Assembly (NCBI GenBank): GCA_963811365.1
Contig: CAWEQW010000009.1
Span: 124,001-188,000, forward strand
Source of the DNA: CAWEQW01 sp963811365
Lineage (GTDB): Bacteria > Actinomycetota > Actinomycetes > Propionibacteriales > Nocardioidaceae
Length of the DNA: 64,000 nucleotides
Reading direction: 5' to 3'
Part shown: one piece after another, positions 17,968-26,734 of the stretch
Numbering within the stretch: the stretch's first letter is position 1
Layout: each line of letters starts with the position of its first letter
Made by a program: the position numbers and the translations under genes
Notes under the pieces: generated by a model
Databases searched by the model: none
What the model was told of the DNA's origin: nothing
The model's input: the letters and a program-made list of their open reading frames with translations, nothing else

Positions 17968-19428
17968 ATGACTGCTCTCCCCGCCTCCGACCGGCTCACC
18001 ACCGTCGCCCTGGTGACGCTGGGCTGCGCCCGCAACGAGGTGGACTCCGAGGAGCTCGCGGGCCGGCTCGAGGCCGGAGGGTTCCGGCTCGTCGAGGACC
18101 CCGAGCACGCCGAGACCGTCGTGGTGAACACCTGCGGCTTCGTCGAGGCCGCCAAGAAGGACTCCGTCGACACGCTCCTGGAGGCGGCGGACCTCAAGGG
18201 GTCCGGCACCACCCAGGCGGTCGTCGCGGTCGGCTGCCTCGCCGAGCGCTACGGCGACCAGCTCGCGTCCTCGCTCCCCGAGGCCGACGCGGTGCTCGGT
18301 TTCGACGACTACCCGGACATCGCCGCGCGGCTGCGCGGCATCCTGGCGGGCGAGCGGCACTCCGCGCACGCGCCCCAGGACCGCCGCCGGCTGCTGCCGA
18401 TCCGCCCGCGGCGCGCGACGCCGGCGCTGTCGTCGTCCCGGGCCACACCATCGCGGCCCCGGACCTGCCTGCGAACGCGGCTCCGGGCTCCGGTCCGCGC
18501 GCCGTCCGGCGCCGGCTCGACGGTGGGCCGATGGCGCCCGCTGAAACTGGCGAGCGGGTGCGACCGGCGGTGCTCCTTCTGCGCGATCCCGTCGCTTCCG
18601 CGGGTCGTTCGTCTCCCGGCGGCCGTCCGACGTCCTCGGCGAGGCGCGCTGGCTGGCCGGCCAGGGCGTCCGCGAGCTGTTCCTGGTCAGCGAGAACTCC
18701 ACGTCCTACGGCAAGGACCTCGGCGACCTGCGGCTGCTGGAGACGCTGCTGCCCGAGCTGGCGGCGGTCGAGGGGATCGAGCGGGTGCGGGTGTCCTACC
18801 TGCAGCCCGCGGAGACCCGGCCGGGGCTGGTCGGCGCCATCGCCGGGACGGCGGGCGTGGCCGACTACTTCGACCTCTCCTTCCAGCACGCCTCGGCGGC
18901 GCTGCTGCGCCGGATGCGGCGGTTCGGCGACCCGGACAGCTTCCTCGCAGCTGCTCGACCGGATCCGCGCCCAGGCGCCGGAGGCCGGGGTGCGGTCGAA
19001 CGTGATCGTCGGCTTCCCGGGCGAGACCGAGGACGACCTCGCGGTGCTGTGCGACTTCCTCGCGGCGGCCCGGCTCGACGTCGTGGGGGTGTTCGGCTAC
19101 TCCGACGAGGACGGCACGGAGGCGGCGACGTACGACGGCAAGCTCGACGGCGACGAGATCCGCGCCCGCACGGAGCACGTCGCCGGCTGGTCGAGGAGCT
19201 CACCGCCCAGCGCGCCGAGGAGCGCATCGGCGAGCGGGTCGAGGTGCTGGTGAGAGGTCCCTCGCGCGGACGGGTACGCCGAGGGGCGCGCCGCGCACCA
19301 GGGCCCCGAGGTGGACGGCACCACCACGCTGGCCGGGCTGCCCGCGACGGCTCGGGTCGGCGACCTGGTCCGCGCCGTCGTGACCGGCACCGACGGCGTC
19401 GACCTGCGCGCCGGGGCGGCGCCGATGA
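17968..19428 (+). pseudogene. rimO: Ribosomal protein S12 methylthiotransferase RimO, frame broken by several indels
   Basis: RimO is a radical-SAM enzyme that adds a methylthio group to an aspartate of ribosomal protein S12. From the ATG at 17968 the N-terminal cluster domain is intact, with TLGCARNEVDSEELAG and NTCGFVEAAKKDSVD. The radical-SAM motif CDRRCSFCAIP follows at about 18558. Conserved sequence continues to a TRAM-like end, but only by changing frame near 18408, 18538 (extra C), 18595 (extra C), 18945 (extra G), 19189 (missing C) and 19260. Each change restores a conserved motif such as VSYLQPAETRPGL or SNVIVGFPGETEDDL. This favours sequencing errors over a dead gene. The end is taken at the ATGA junction with pgsA. 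Confidence 0.85.
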
Positions 19429-20086
19429 GCGAGGCCGAGGTCGGACCCCAGCGCCAGCAACTGGAACCTGCCCGAACGCGCTGACCACCCTGCGGATCGT
19501 CATGGTGCCGTTCTTCGGCTGGGCGCTGCTGGTCGACGGCGGCGAGTCGATCCTGTGGCGGTGCGGTCGCCTACGTGCTGTTCGGGCTGGCGATGATCAC
19601 CGACAAGATCGACGGCGACCTCGCGCGCAGCCACAACCTGGTCACCAACTTCGGCAAGATCGCCGACCCGATCGCGGACAAGGCGCTGACCGGGATGGCG
19701 TTCGTCGGGCTCTCGATCATCGGCGAGCTGTGGTGGTGGGTGACGTCGTGGTGCTGGTCCGCGAGTGGGCGTCACGCTGCTGAGGTTCTGGGTGATCCGC
19801 CACGTGCGTGATCGCGGCCGGCGCCGGCGGCAAGCTGAAGACGATGCTGCAGACGTTCGCGCTCGGCCTGCTGATCCTGCCCGCTCCGGCTCGCTCGACG
19901 GCTCTGGGAGTCCGCCGGCCTGGTGCTGTGGTGGGTCGGCGTCGCTGCTGATGGCCGCCGCCGTCGCGGTGACCGTGGTGACCGGGGCTCGACTACGTCG
20001 TCAAGGCGATGGCCGTGCGGCGCAAGGGCCGCGCGGTCCGACGAGGGGTCGCGGACCGGCTCACCGGCAGAGCGTCGCACGGGTGA
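19425..20086 (+). pseudogene. pgsA: CDP-diacylglycerol-glycerol-3-phosphate 3-phosphatidyltransferase PgsA, frame broken by indels
   Basis: PgsA makes phosphatidylglycerol phosphate from CDP-diacylglycerol and glycerol-3-phosphate in the membrane. The CDP-alcohol phosphotransferase motif DG-x2-AR-x8-G-x3-D-x3-D is complete (DGDLARSHNL, then FGKIADPIADKAL) at about 19613-19685. The N-terminal WNLPNALTTLRIVMVPFFGW and several membrane helices are readable in shifted frames. Indels are seen near 19445-19477, 19565, 19745, 19770, 19815, 19890, 19925 and 19985. The ATG at 19425 overlaps the likely end of rimO. The 3' end is uncertain because of the indels and meets the GH15 gene convergently at about 20061-20086. 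Confidence 0.8.
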
Positions 20087-21865
20087 CGCGCGGCGTTGAC
20101 CAGGGCGAGGTGCGAGAACGCCTGCGGGAAGTTGCCGACCATCCGCTGCCGCCGCGGGTCGTACTCCTCGGAGAGCAGGCCCAGGTCGTTGGCGAGGCCG
20201 ACGAGCCGGTCCATCAGCGCGTGTCGCGTCGTCGAGCGGCCCGCCTCGGCGTAGGCCGGGACCAGCCAGAAGGAGCAGGCGAGGAACGGGTGCTCGTCGC
20301 CGGACAGGCCGTCGACGCCGGTCGCGGTGCGGTAGCGCAGCAGCAACCCGTCGTGCATGCAGGTCCTCCTCGACCGCCGCGATCGTGCCCAGCATCCGCG
20401 GGTCGTCGCCCGTCGAGGAAGCCGACGCGGGGAGCACCAGCAGCGAGGCGTCGACCTCGCGGGTGTCGTAGTGCTGGGTGAAGGTGTTGCGCTGCGGCGT
20501 CGTAAGCCCGCTCGAGCACCTCCGCGCGGACCTGCGTCGCGCAGCGTGCGCCACGTGTCGACCGGCCCGGCGAGGCCGTGCTCCTCGACCGCGCGCACCG
20601 CCCGGTCGAACGCCGCCCACGACCATCACCCGCGAGTGCGTGAAGTGCCGCTGCGGGGCCGCGGATCTCCCACAGGCCGTGGTCCGGCTCGCTGCCAGGG
20701 CTGTGCCAGGTCCGTCGACGCAGGGCGCGCTGCAGGGCCCAGGAGTCGGTGCTCTCCTCCAGGCCCAGCGTCGCGGGCCAGGTCGCAGGGCGACCATCAC
20801 CTCGCCGAGCACGTCGGTCTGCCGCTGGGCGACCGCGGCGTTGCCGACCCGGACCGGCCGGGAGCCGGCGTACCCGGCGAGGTGGTCCAGCTCGCGCTCG
20901 GGCAGGTCGCCGGGCGCCGTCGACGGCGTACATGATCTGCAGGTCCTCGGGGTCGCCGGCGACCGCGCGCAGCAGCCAGTCGCGCCACAGCGCGGCCTCG
21001 CTCGCGGTAGCCGCAGCGCGAGCAGCGCCTCCAGCGTCAGCGAGGCGTCGCGCAGCCAGCAGAACCGGTAGTCCCAGTTGCGCTCCCCGCCGAAGTCCTC
21101 GGGCAGCGACGTGGTCGGCGCGGCCACGATGCCGCCGGTGTCGCTCGTGGGTGAGCAGCCGCAGCGTCATCAGCGAGCGGACGACCGCGTCGCGGTAGCG
21201 GGCCGTGCGTAGCGGCAGGCGTCGGCCCACGCCTGGTGTGGCCGATCGGTCGCGCTCGATCCGGGCGTCGAAGTCGAGCGAGCTCGGGGAGCGGCCGGTG
21301 CGAGGGCACCCAGGTCGAGGCGAAGGTCAGCGTCTCGCCGGCGGCGACGTCGAACACGTCCTCGTGCCGGCCGTCGACCGCGCCGCGGCAGCCGGGGCCC
21401 GCGCAGGACCAGCTTGTCGGGTCCGGCGATCGGCGGTGATCACCTCCGGTCGCCGTCGGTGCGCTCGCCGGGTGACCCAGGGGCGGATCGCTGCCGTAGC
21501 CGAAGCGGACCACCCACTCGTGCTGCATCCGGACGGTGCCCTCCACCCCGATCGACGCGACGGACGATGTCGGCGCGGCGGTCGCCGAACGGCATCACGT
21601 CGATGACCCGGACCGTGCCGGTGGCGGTGGTGTACGTGGTCTCCAGGACCGCGGTGTCGTCGAGGTACCGCGCTGCTCGACCGTGACCTCGCCGACCGGG
21701 CCGACAGCCAGCGTCCGTTGCTCGGGGTCGCCGAGCAGCGCGGCGAAGCAGGCCGGCGAGTCGAACCGGGGCAGGCACAGCCAGTCCACGGAGCCGTCGC
21801 GGCCGACCAGGGCGGCGGTGCGCGGTGTCGCCGATGACCGCGTAGTCCTCGATGGGGAGCGCCAT
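20061..21865 (-). pseudogene. Glycoside hydrolase family 15 protein (glucoamylase/trehalase type), frame broken by indels
   Basis: About 600 residues in all. GH15 enzymes cleave alpha-glucosides such as dextrins or trehalose with inversion. The N-terminal MALPIEDYAVIGDT, then DGSVDWLCLPRFDSPACFAA, is the super-sandwich domain start. The (alpha/alpha)6 barrel shows GGERNWDYRFCWLRDASLTL, and later GLLSEEYDP and QAFSHLALVNAAR near the catalytic base region. These motifs alternate between frames roughly every 100-250 bases, so many single-base indels are present. The ATG at 21863-21865 is firm. The stop at about 20061 is an estimate. It lies antisense inside the otherwise conserved pgsA-cinA interval. 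Confidence 0.8.
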
Positions 21866-21922
21866 GGACACCGTAGCCACGCTTGTCCATCGAGGTGGTC
21901 GATGCCGCATGGCTGCCAGAGG

Positions 21923-22521
21923 GTGAGCGCGGGACCTCCGCCGCGGCCGGTGAGCGTGCCCGGGTGCGCACGACGACGACCCGAGGACTGTGGCATCGCC
22001 GGCGGCATCGGGCCGTGCTGGACCGGCGCTCGCTGACGATGGCGTCGGCGGAGTCGCTGACCGGGGGCGGGCTCGGTGACCTGCTCTCCGCGGCGCCCGG
22101 TGCCAGCGACAGCTACCTCGGCGGGCGTGATCTCCTACGCCACCGAGGTCAAGCAGGCCTGCTCGGGGTGTCCGCGCGAGACGGTCGACGAGTACGGCGT
22201 GGTCTCGGCCGGAGTGCGCACGAGGAGATGGCGTCGGGGTGCGCCGGCTGCTCGGCGCCGACTGGGCGTGAGCACCACGGGCGTGGCCGGGCCGACCCGG
22301 CAGGAGGGCAAGCCGGTCGGCCTGGTCTTCGTGGCGTCGCCGGGCCGCCGGGCGTGACGTCCGCCGAGCTTCAGCTGGCCGGGGACCGTGCGGAGATCCA
22401 GGGTCGAGACCGCCGGCGGCGCGTCGAGCGGTGCCGGGCCGCGCGGAGGGCGGGCTCCGCCGACGCCCGAGCGTGGCAGCCGTGCGAGCGTCCGCGGCGG
22501 GAAGTTTCGTCCGACCGGTAG
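21923..22521 (+). pseudogene. cinA: CinA family protein (nicotinamide-nucleotide amidohydrolase, PncC type), frame broken by indels
   Basis: The C-terminal CinA domain deamidates nicotinamide mononucleotide to nicotinate mononucleotide. Family motifs are ASAESLTGGGLGDLLSAAPG (about 22032), SYATEVKQA, the segment around ETVDEYGVVSA, then STTGVAGPTRQEGKPVGLVF. They sit in three frames, with shifts near 22000, 22125, 22165, 22215, 22265 and 22350. No MocF-like N-terminal domain is present, so it is the short actinobacterial form. The GTG at 21923 is the most likely start. The TAG at 22519-22521 is a possible end and coincides with the clgR -10. pgsA-cinA-clgR is a known actinobacterial order. 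Confidence 0.75.
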
Positions 22522-22524
22522 CGT
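22519..22524 (+). promoter_or_regulatory. clgR -10 element (TAGCGT)
   Basis: TAGCGT fits TANNNT and lies 50 bases before the clgR ATG, giving a leader of about 40 bases with a normal ribosome binding site (AAGGAG, 22561-22566). The -35 region is not clear. Confidence 0.4.
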
Positions 22525-22573
22525 TGGAGCACAGGACGACCGGCGTCGGCTGCTCGAGGGAAGGAGCAGCGGC

Positions 22574-22924
22574 ATGGTCCTGTTCCGTCGCCTGCTCGGG
22601 GAGGTCCTCCGCTCCCGGCGGATCCGCCAGGGCCGGACGCTGCGCCAGGTGTCCGCCGAGGCCCGGGTGAGCCTGGGCTACATCTCCGAGATCGAGCGGG
22701 TCAGAAGGAGGCCTCCTCGCGAGCTGCTCGCCTCGATCTGCGCCGCCCTCGACGTGCCGCTCTCCGAGATCCTCGCCGAGGTCAGCGACGCGGTGGCGCT
22801 GGAGGAGGCGGCGCTCGCCGTGGCCCTCGAGGACGTCGCGCTCCAGTCCCCGCTGGACGCCGGCCGGCTCACCGTCCGCTCGGACGGCCCCCGTTCGGGC
22901 GACGTGGTCGCCTCCGCCGCCTGA
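22574..22924 (+). CDS. clgR: ClgR-type helix-turn-helix transcriptional regulator
   Basis: 116 residues. ClgR activates clpP/clpC and other stress genes in actinobacteria. The Cro/C1-type helix-turn-helix covers residues about 12-65, with LRQVSAEARVSLGYISEIE and LLASICAALDVPLSEILAEV. The start is set by AAGGAG seven bases upstream of the ATG. Residues about 43-51 read RVRRRPPRE, where the family has RGQKEASSE. A missing G at 22698-22700 and an extra C at about 22719 explain this exactly, so the short abnormal segment is a compensated double indel. ClgR usually ends in an Ala pair recognised by ClpP, and this protein ends VVASAA. Confidence 0.9.
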   Translation: MVLFRRLLGEVLRSRRIRQGRTLRQVSAEARVSLGYISEIERVRRRPPRELLASICAALDVPLSEILAEVSDAVALEEAALAVALEDVALQSPLDAGRLTVRSDGPRSGDVVASAA

Positions 22925-22975
22925 CCTTCTCTCCGGCCCCCCGTCCCTTCCGCGGCCCGCGGTGAGCCCGCCGGT

Positions 22976-23055
22976 AGGTCCACCACGGTATGCAGGCGAA
23001 CCGCCGCCTCCCACGACGCACACCTCGTGGGAGGCGGCGTTTCGTCGTGGGAAGC
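22976..23055. repeat. 80-bp direct repeat, copy 1, with 20-bp stem-loop (possible terminator)
   Basis: This block matches 26465-26544 at 76 of 80 positions with no gaps. Inside it, 22997-23016 and 23025-23044 form a 20-base inverted repeat with one mismatch and an eight-base loop (CGCACACC). It follows clgR by 51 bases and could end that transcript, although there is no long T tract. The conserved sequence extends about 20 bases outside the stem on the left, so it is more than a shared terminator shape. The rest of 22925-23418 holds the PTS promoter and an untranslated leader, with no gene. Confidence 0.85.
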
Positions 23056-23155
23056 CCCGCGGTCTGCCCTGGGAAAGGGCACATCCTGCAGTGCCGGGAC
23101 AGCGGCGGCTGCGGCGGGCCGCGATGTGGTTTTCTGTTGCTTGTATGCGAAGTTC

Positions 23156-23199
23156 GGTGGAGTCCACCCCTTGACACCACAGAAGCAAAGGCATACAAA
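23156..23199 (+). promoter_or_regulatory. Promoter of the mannitol PTS operon with flanking dyads
   Basis: TTGACA (23171-23176), a 17-base spacer and TACAAA (23194-23199) form the best sigma-70-like promoter in the window. Immediately upstream is a perfect palindrome, GGTGGA-G-TCCACC (23156-23168). A further inverted pair, TTGTATGC at 23141-23148 and GCATACAA at 23191-23198, straddles the promoter, and the right half covers the -10. These are candidate operators for an unidentified repressor. The leader to the mtlA ATG is about 210 bases. Confidence 0.65.
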
Positions 23200-23418
23200 G
23201 AGATCCACAGATTGTGCGACCCACGTCACACGATCCTCGGCACAGGGCGTCCGAGGGAGCGCGACCTCCGAGACGGAGCGCGCCGCTCTTCCCGGGCATG
23301 AGGAACGGAGCAGCATCGTGAGGATGCCGGACGGAACAGGGCACCACGAGCATCGAGACAGCCGAAGGCAGCGACGCGGCCTGGCGACCGATCTTCCCGC
23401 GGGTGGAGGGGGCGACCG

Positions 23419-24936
23419 ATGACCACACAGGCGCAGGCGCCGAGCTCTGCCAGGATCCATGTCCAGAAGTTCGGGACGTTCCTGTCGGGAATGATCATGC
23501 CGAACATCCCGGCGTTCATCGCCTGGGGCTTCATCACCGCGTTCTTCATCGAGACCGGGTGGACCCCGGTCGGCGGCATCGGCGGGTTCGGGAACAGCAG
23601 CAGCGAGCCCCGAACATCGGCCTGGTCGGGCCGATGATCACCTACATGCTGCCGCTCCTGATCGCGAACCAGGGTGGCCGGATGGTGTACGACGTGCGTG
23701 GTGGCGTCGTGGCGGTCGTCGCCACGATGGGCGTGATCATCAGCTCGCCCGACCAGCCGATGTTCCTCGGCGCCATGATCATGGGGCCGTTCGCCGCCTG
23801 GGTGATGAAGCACCTCGACGCCCTCTGGCACGGCAGGGTGAAGCCGGGCTTCGAGATGCTCGTGGACAACTTCTCCGCCGGCATCGCCGCCGCTGCACTC
23901 GCGGTGCTCGGCTACTTCGCCTTCGGACCGGTGGTCGACCGGATCTCGGTGGGGCTCGGCCACGGCGTGAACTTCCTCGTGGACCACAGCCTGCTGCCCT
24001 TCGCGAGCTTCATCATCGAGCCGGCGAAGGTGCTGTTCCTGAACAACGCCGTCAACCACGGCGTACTGACGCCGCTGGGGATCCAGCAGGCCTCCGTCCG
24101 GCCGGAAGTCGATCCTCTTCCTTCTCGAGGCCAACCCCGGTCCGGGGCTCGGGGTGCTGCTGGCGTACTCCATCTTCGGGACCGGCGTCGCCAAGAACAC
24201 CGCTCCCGCCGCGGCGATCATCCAGTTCTTCGGCGGCATCCACGAGATCTACTTCCCGTACGTCCTGATGAAGCCGATCCTGCTGCTCGGCACCATCGCC
24301 GGAGGCATGGTCGGGATCTTCACGCTGACCGTCTTCTCCGCCGGTCTTCGCGCGCCGGCCGCTCCGGGCTCGATCATCGCCGTGCTCGCGCAGACCCCGG
24401 CGGACAGCTACGTGGGGGTGATCGTGTCGGTGACGCTCGCGGCCACGACCTCGTTCCTGATCTGCTCGGTGCTGCTCAAGACCGGGCGGCAGCGCGAGGT
24501 CGGCGCCGAGGAGCTCGCCGCGGCAACCGCCTCGATGGAGGCCATGAAGGGCAAGAAGAGCTCGGTGTCCGGCGTGCTGACCGGGAGTGGCGAGGCCCCC
24601 GCCGGCGCCGAGTCGTCATCGGCCGGCCCGATCCATCACATCGTGTTCGCCTGCGACGCGGGCATGGGGTCCAGCGCGATGGGCGCCTCGGTGCTCCGGA
24701 ACAAGATCAAGAAGGCCGGCTTCACCGACGTCACGGTGGTCAACCTGGCGATCGCCAACCTCAAGGACGACGTCGACCTGATCGTCACCCACCAGGACCT
24801 CACGCCCCGCGCGCGGTCCATGTCCCCGAGCGCGCAGCACGTCTCGGTCGACAACTTCATGAGCAGCCCCCGCTACGACGAGATCGTCGCGGAGCTGACG
24901 GTGACCAACGCAGAGGAGCTAGCCCCGCATGAGTGA
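23419..24936 (+). pseudogene. mtlA: PTS mannitol transporter subunit IICB (MtlA), two frameshifts
   Basis: EIICB takes up mannitol and phosphorylates it. From the ATG at 23419 (GGAGGGGG six bases upstream) the EIIC domain has about eight membrane helices, including TFLSGMIMPNIPAFIAWGF, LNNAVNHGVLTPLG and GTGVAKNTAPAAAIIQFFGG. The EIIB domain begins near 24635, with its phosphocysteine in HIVFACDAGMGSSAMGAS. The frame changes at about 23606 (one C short in a C run) and about 24105, and conserved sequence resumes each time. The real gene is therefore probably whole, at about 505 residues. The last codons overlap the EIIA gene by eight bases. Confidence 0.88.
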
Positions 24937-25366
24937 CATCCTGACCCTGGCGCAGATCAAGGTGCCTGGCGCTGCCGCGAGCAAGGACGGGGCCATCCGG
25001 GAGGCCGGGCAGATCCTGGTCGAGGCCGGCGCGGTCAGCCAGGACTACGTCGAGGCGATGTTCGAGCGCGAGAAGTCGGTGTCCACCTACATGGGCAACT
25101 ACCTCGCCATCCCGCACGGCACCAACGAGGCGAAGGACGCAATCGCCCGGTCCGCCCTGTCCGTCGTCCGCTACCAGGATCCCATCGACTGGGACGGCAA
25201 CGAGGTCCGGTTCGCCGTGGGAATCGCCGGGGTGAACAACGGCCACCTCGAGATCCTCAGCAAGATCGCGATCGTGTTCTCCGACGGCGACGAGGTCGAG
25301 CGGCTGCTCGCCGCAGGAACGGCGGAGGAGGTCTACGAGCTGCTCAACGCGGTCAACGAGGAGTGA
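24929..25366 (+). CDS. mtlF: PTS mannitol-type EIIA component
   Basis: 145 residues, the size of a free-standing EIIA of the fructose/mannitol family. It passes phosphate from HPr to EIIB. The phosphorylated histidine is in NYLAIPHGTNEAKDAI (about residue 65), the family signature. GNEVRFAVGIAGVNNGHLEIL and the C-terminal LLAAGTAEEVYELL complete the domain. The ATG lies within the last codons of mtlA, so the two are coupled. HPr and enzyme I are not encoded in the window. Confidence 0.9.
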   Translation: MSDILTLAQIKVPGAAASKDGAIREAGQILVEAGAVSQDYVEAMFEREKSVSTYMGNYLAIPHGTNEAKDAIARSALSVVRYQDPIDWDGNEVRFAVGIAGVNNGHLEILSKIAIVFSDGDEVERLLAAGTAEEVYELLNAVNEE

Positions 25367-25410
25367 TTCGTCGGCCGCCCGCTGACGACCAGACGAAGAG
25401 AGGACGACAG

Positions 25411-26454
25411 ATGAAGGTCCTGCGGTTCTACGCCCCGAAGGACGTCCGGATCGAGGACGTGCCGGAGCCCGGTTGCGGGCCCGACGAGGTCAAGCTCCGG
25501 GTCCGCAACTGCTCCACCTGCGGCACCGACGTGAAGATCCTCAACAACGGCCACCAGAATCTGAGCCCGCCGAGGACCATCGGCCACGAGATCGCCGGCG
25601 AGGTCGTCGACGTCGGCGCGAACGTGTCGGGCTGGTCGGTCGGCGACCGGGCCCAGGTCATCGCCGCGGTGCCGTGCGGTGAGTGCTATGAATGCCGGAA
25701 GGGCTGGATGGCGGTGTGCCAGAACCAGACCTCGGTCGGCTACCAGTACGACGGTGGCTTCGCGGAGTACATGATCGTGCCCCGTGAGGTGCTCAAGGTG
25801 GACGGCCTGAACCGGATCCCGGACAACGTCGGCTACGACGAGGCCTCCGCCGCCGAGCCGTTCGCCTGCGCGATCAACGCCCAGGAGCTTCTGGGCATCG
25901 AGGAGGGCGACACGGTCGTGGTCTTCGGCGCCGGGCCGATCGGCTGCATGCACATCCGGATCGCCCGCGGAGTGCACAGGGCCGGCCCGGTCTACCTCGT
26001 CGACGTGAACGCCGACCGGCTCAAGATGTCCGCGGACGCCGTACACCCCGACGAGACCATCAACGCCGCCGAGGTCGACGTCGTGGACCGGGTCATGGAG
26101 CTCACCGGAGGCCGCGGCGCGGACGTGGTGATCACCGCGACGGCGGCCAACGTCACGCAGGAGCAGGCGATCGCGATGGCGGCCCGCAACGGCCGGATCT
26201 CGTTCTTCGGCGGGCTGCCCAAGACGAACCCGACGATCACCTGCGACTCCAACCTGGTGCACTACCGCCAGCTGCACATCCACGGCGCCAACGGCTCGGC
26301 GCCCTCGCACAACAAGAAGGCGCTGGTGTACATCTCCAGCGGAGAGGTCCCGGTCAAGGACCTGATCACGGTCCGGCTGCCGCTCGAGAGAGCGCTGGAG
26401 GCGTTCGACATCGTGGCCAAGGGGGAGGCGATCAAGGTGACCGTCGAGCCGTGA
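25411..26454 (+). CDS. Zinc-dependent medium-chain alcohol/polyol dehydrogenase
   Basis: 347 residues of the medium-chain dehydrogenase family. Catalytic zinc ligands are in CSTCGTDVKIL and IGHEIAGEV. The structural zinc site has four cysteines in PCGECYECRKGWMAVC (about residues 88-103). The Rossmann motif is VVVFGAGPIGCMHI near 175. The position behind PTS EIICB and EIIA suggests oxidation of a sugar alcohol or its phosphate. However, mannitol-1-phosphate dehydrogenase normally belongs to a different family, so the substrate is open (sorbitol, galactitol or threonine types are alternatives). The start has GAGAGGA before the ATG. The second 80-bp repeat follows 10 bases after the stop. Confidence 0.85.
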   Translation: MKVLRFYAPKDVRIEDVPEPGCGPDEVKLRVRNCSTCGTDVKILNNGHQNLSPPRTIGHEIAGEVVDVGANVSGWSVGDRAQVIAAVPCGECYECRKGWMAVCQNQTSVGYQYDGGFAEYMIVPREVLKVDGLNRIPDNVGYDEASAAEPFACAINAQELLGIEEGDTVVVFGAGPIGCMHIRIARGVHRAGPVYLVDVNADRLKMSADAVHPDETINAAEVDVVDRVMELTGGRGADVVITATAANVTQEQAIAMAARNGRISFFGGLPKTNPTITCDSNLVHYRQLHIHGANGSAPSHNKKALVYISSGEVPVKDLITVRLPLERALEAFDIVAKGEAIKVTVEP

Positions 26455-26464
26455 GCACGCCGTG

Positions 26465-26544
26465 AGGTCCACCACGGTATGCAGACGAACCGCCGCCTCC
26501 CACGACGCACACCTCGTGGGAAGCGGCGGTTCGTCGTGGGGAGC
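26465..26544. repeat. 80-bp direct repeat, copy 2, with 20-bp stem-loop
   Basis: This copy differs from 22976-23055 at four positions. The stem arms are 26486-26505 and 26514-26533, again with one mismatch but at a different base pair. It stands just after the dehydrogenase gene, so it could terminate the PTS operon, as copy 1 could terminate clgR. Together the copies exactly bracket the cassette. Confidence 0.85.
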
Positions 26545-26550
26545 AGACTC

Positions 26551-26580
26551 AGCCGGGCAGCCGGGCAGCCGGGCAGTCGG
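26551..26580. repeat. Short tandem repeat, unit AGCCGGGC, about 3.75 copies
   Basis: Three perfect copies of an eight-base unit and a partial fourth lie in the noncoding gap before the CPBP protease gene. The rest of 26545-26734 shows no gene. The AGGAG ribosome binding site of the protease gene is at its end. Confidence 0.7.
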
Positions 26581-26734
26581 TCGAGCAGGTGGCTGCCCGT
26601 CATACCGACGGGCGGGGTGCTCGGGCGGTTGGTCCTTCGGGGCCGGAACCAAAGCCTCGTGCCCAGGCGCCGGTTTCGGCCCTAGAACGGGGGGATGCCG
26701 GGCCCCGGCGCACCCTCTCGACCCAGGAGTCCCC

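Noticed and set aside
18400..19430. Programmed frameshifting in rimO
   Set aside because: There are six or more shifts in both directions without slippery heptamers, and neighbouring genes on both strands show the same pattern.
23218..23235. CRP/GlxR-like TGTG...CACA sequence downstream of the PTS promoter
   Set aside because: The two halves are separated by ten bases, two more than the consensus allows, and the inner A/T positions do not match.
26465..26544. Single-unit CRISPR or attC-like site at the 80-bp repeat
   Set aside because: Only two copies, 3.5 kb apart, with no cas or integrase genes and no attC consensus ends.
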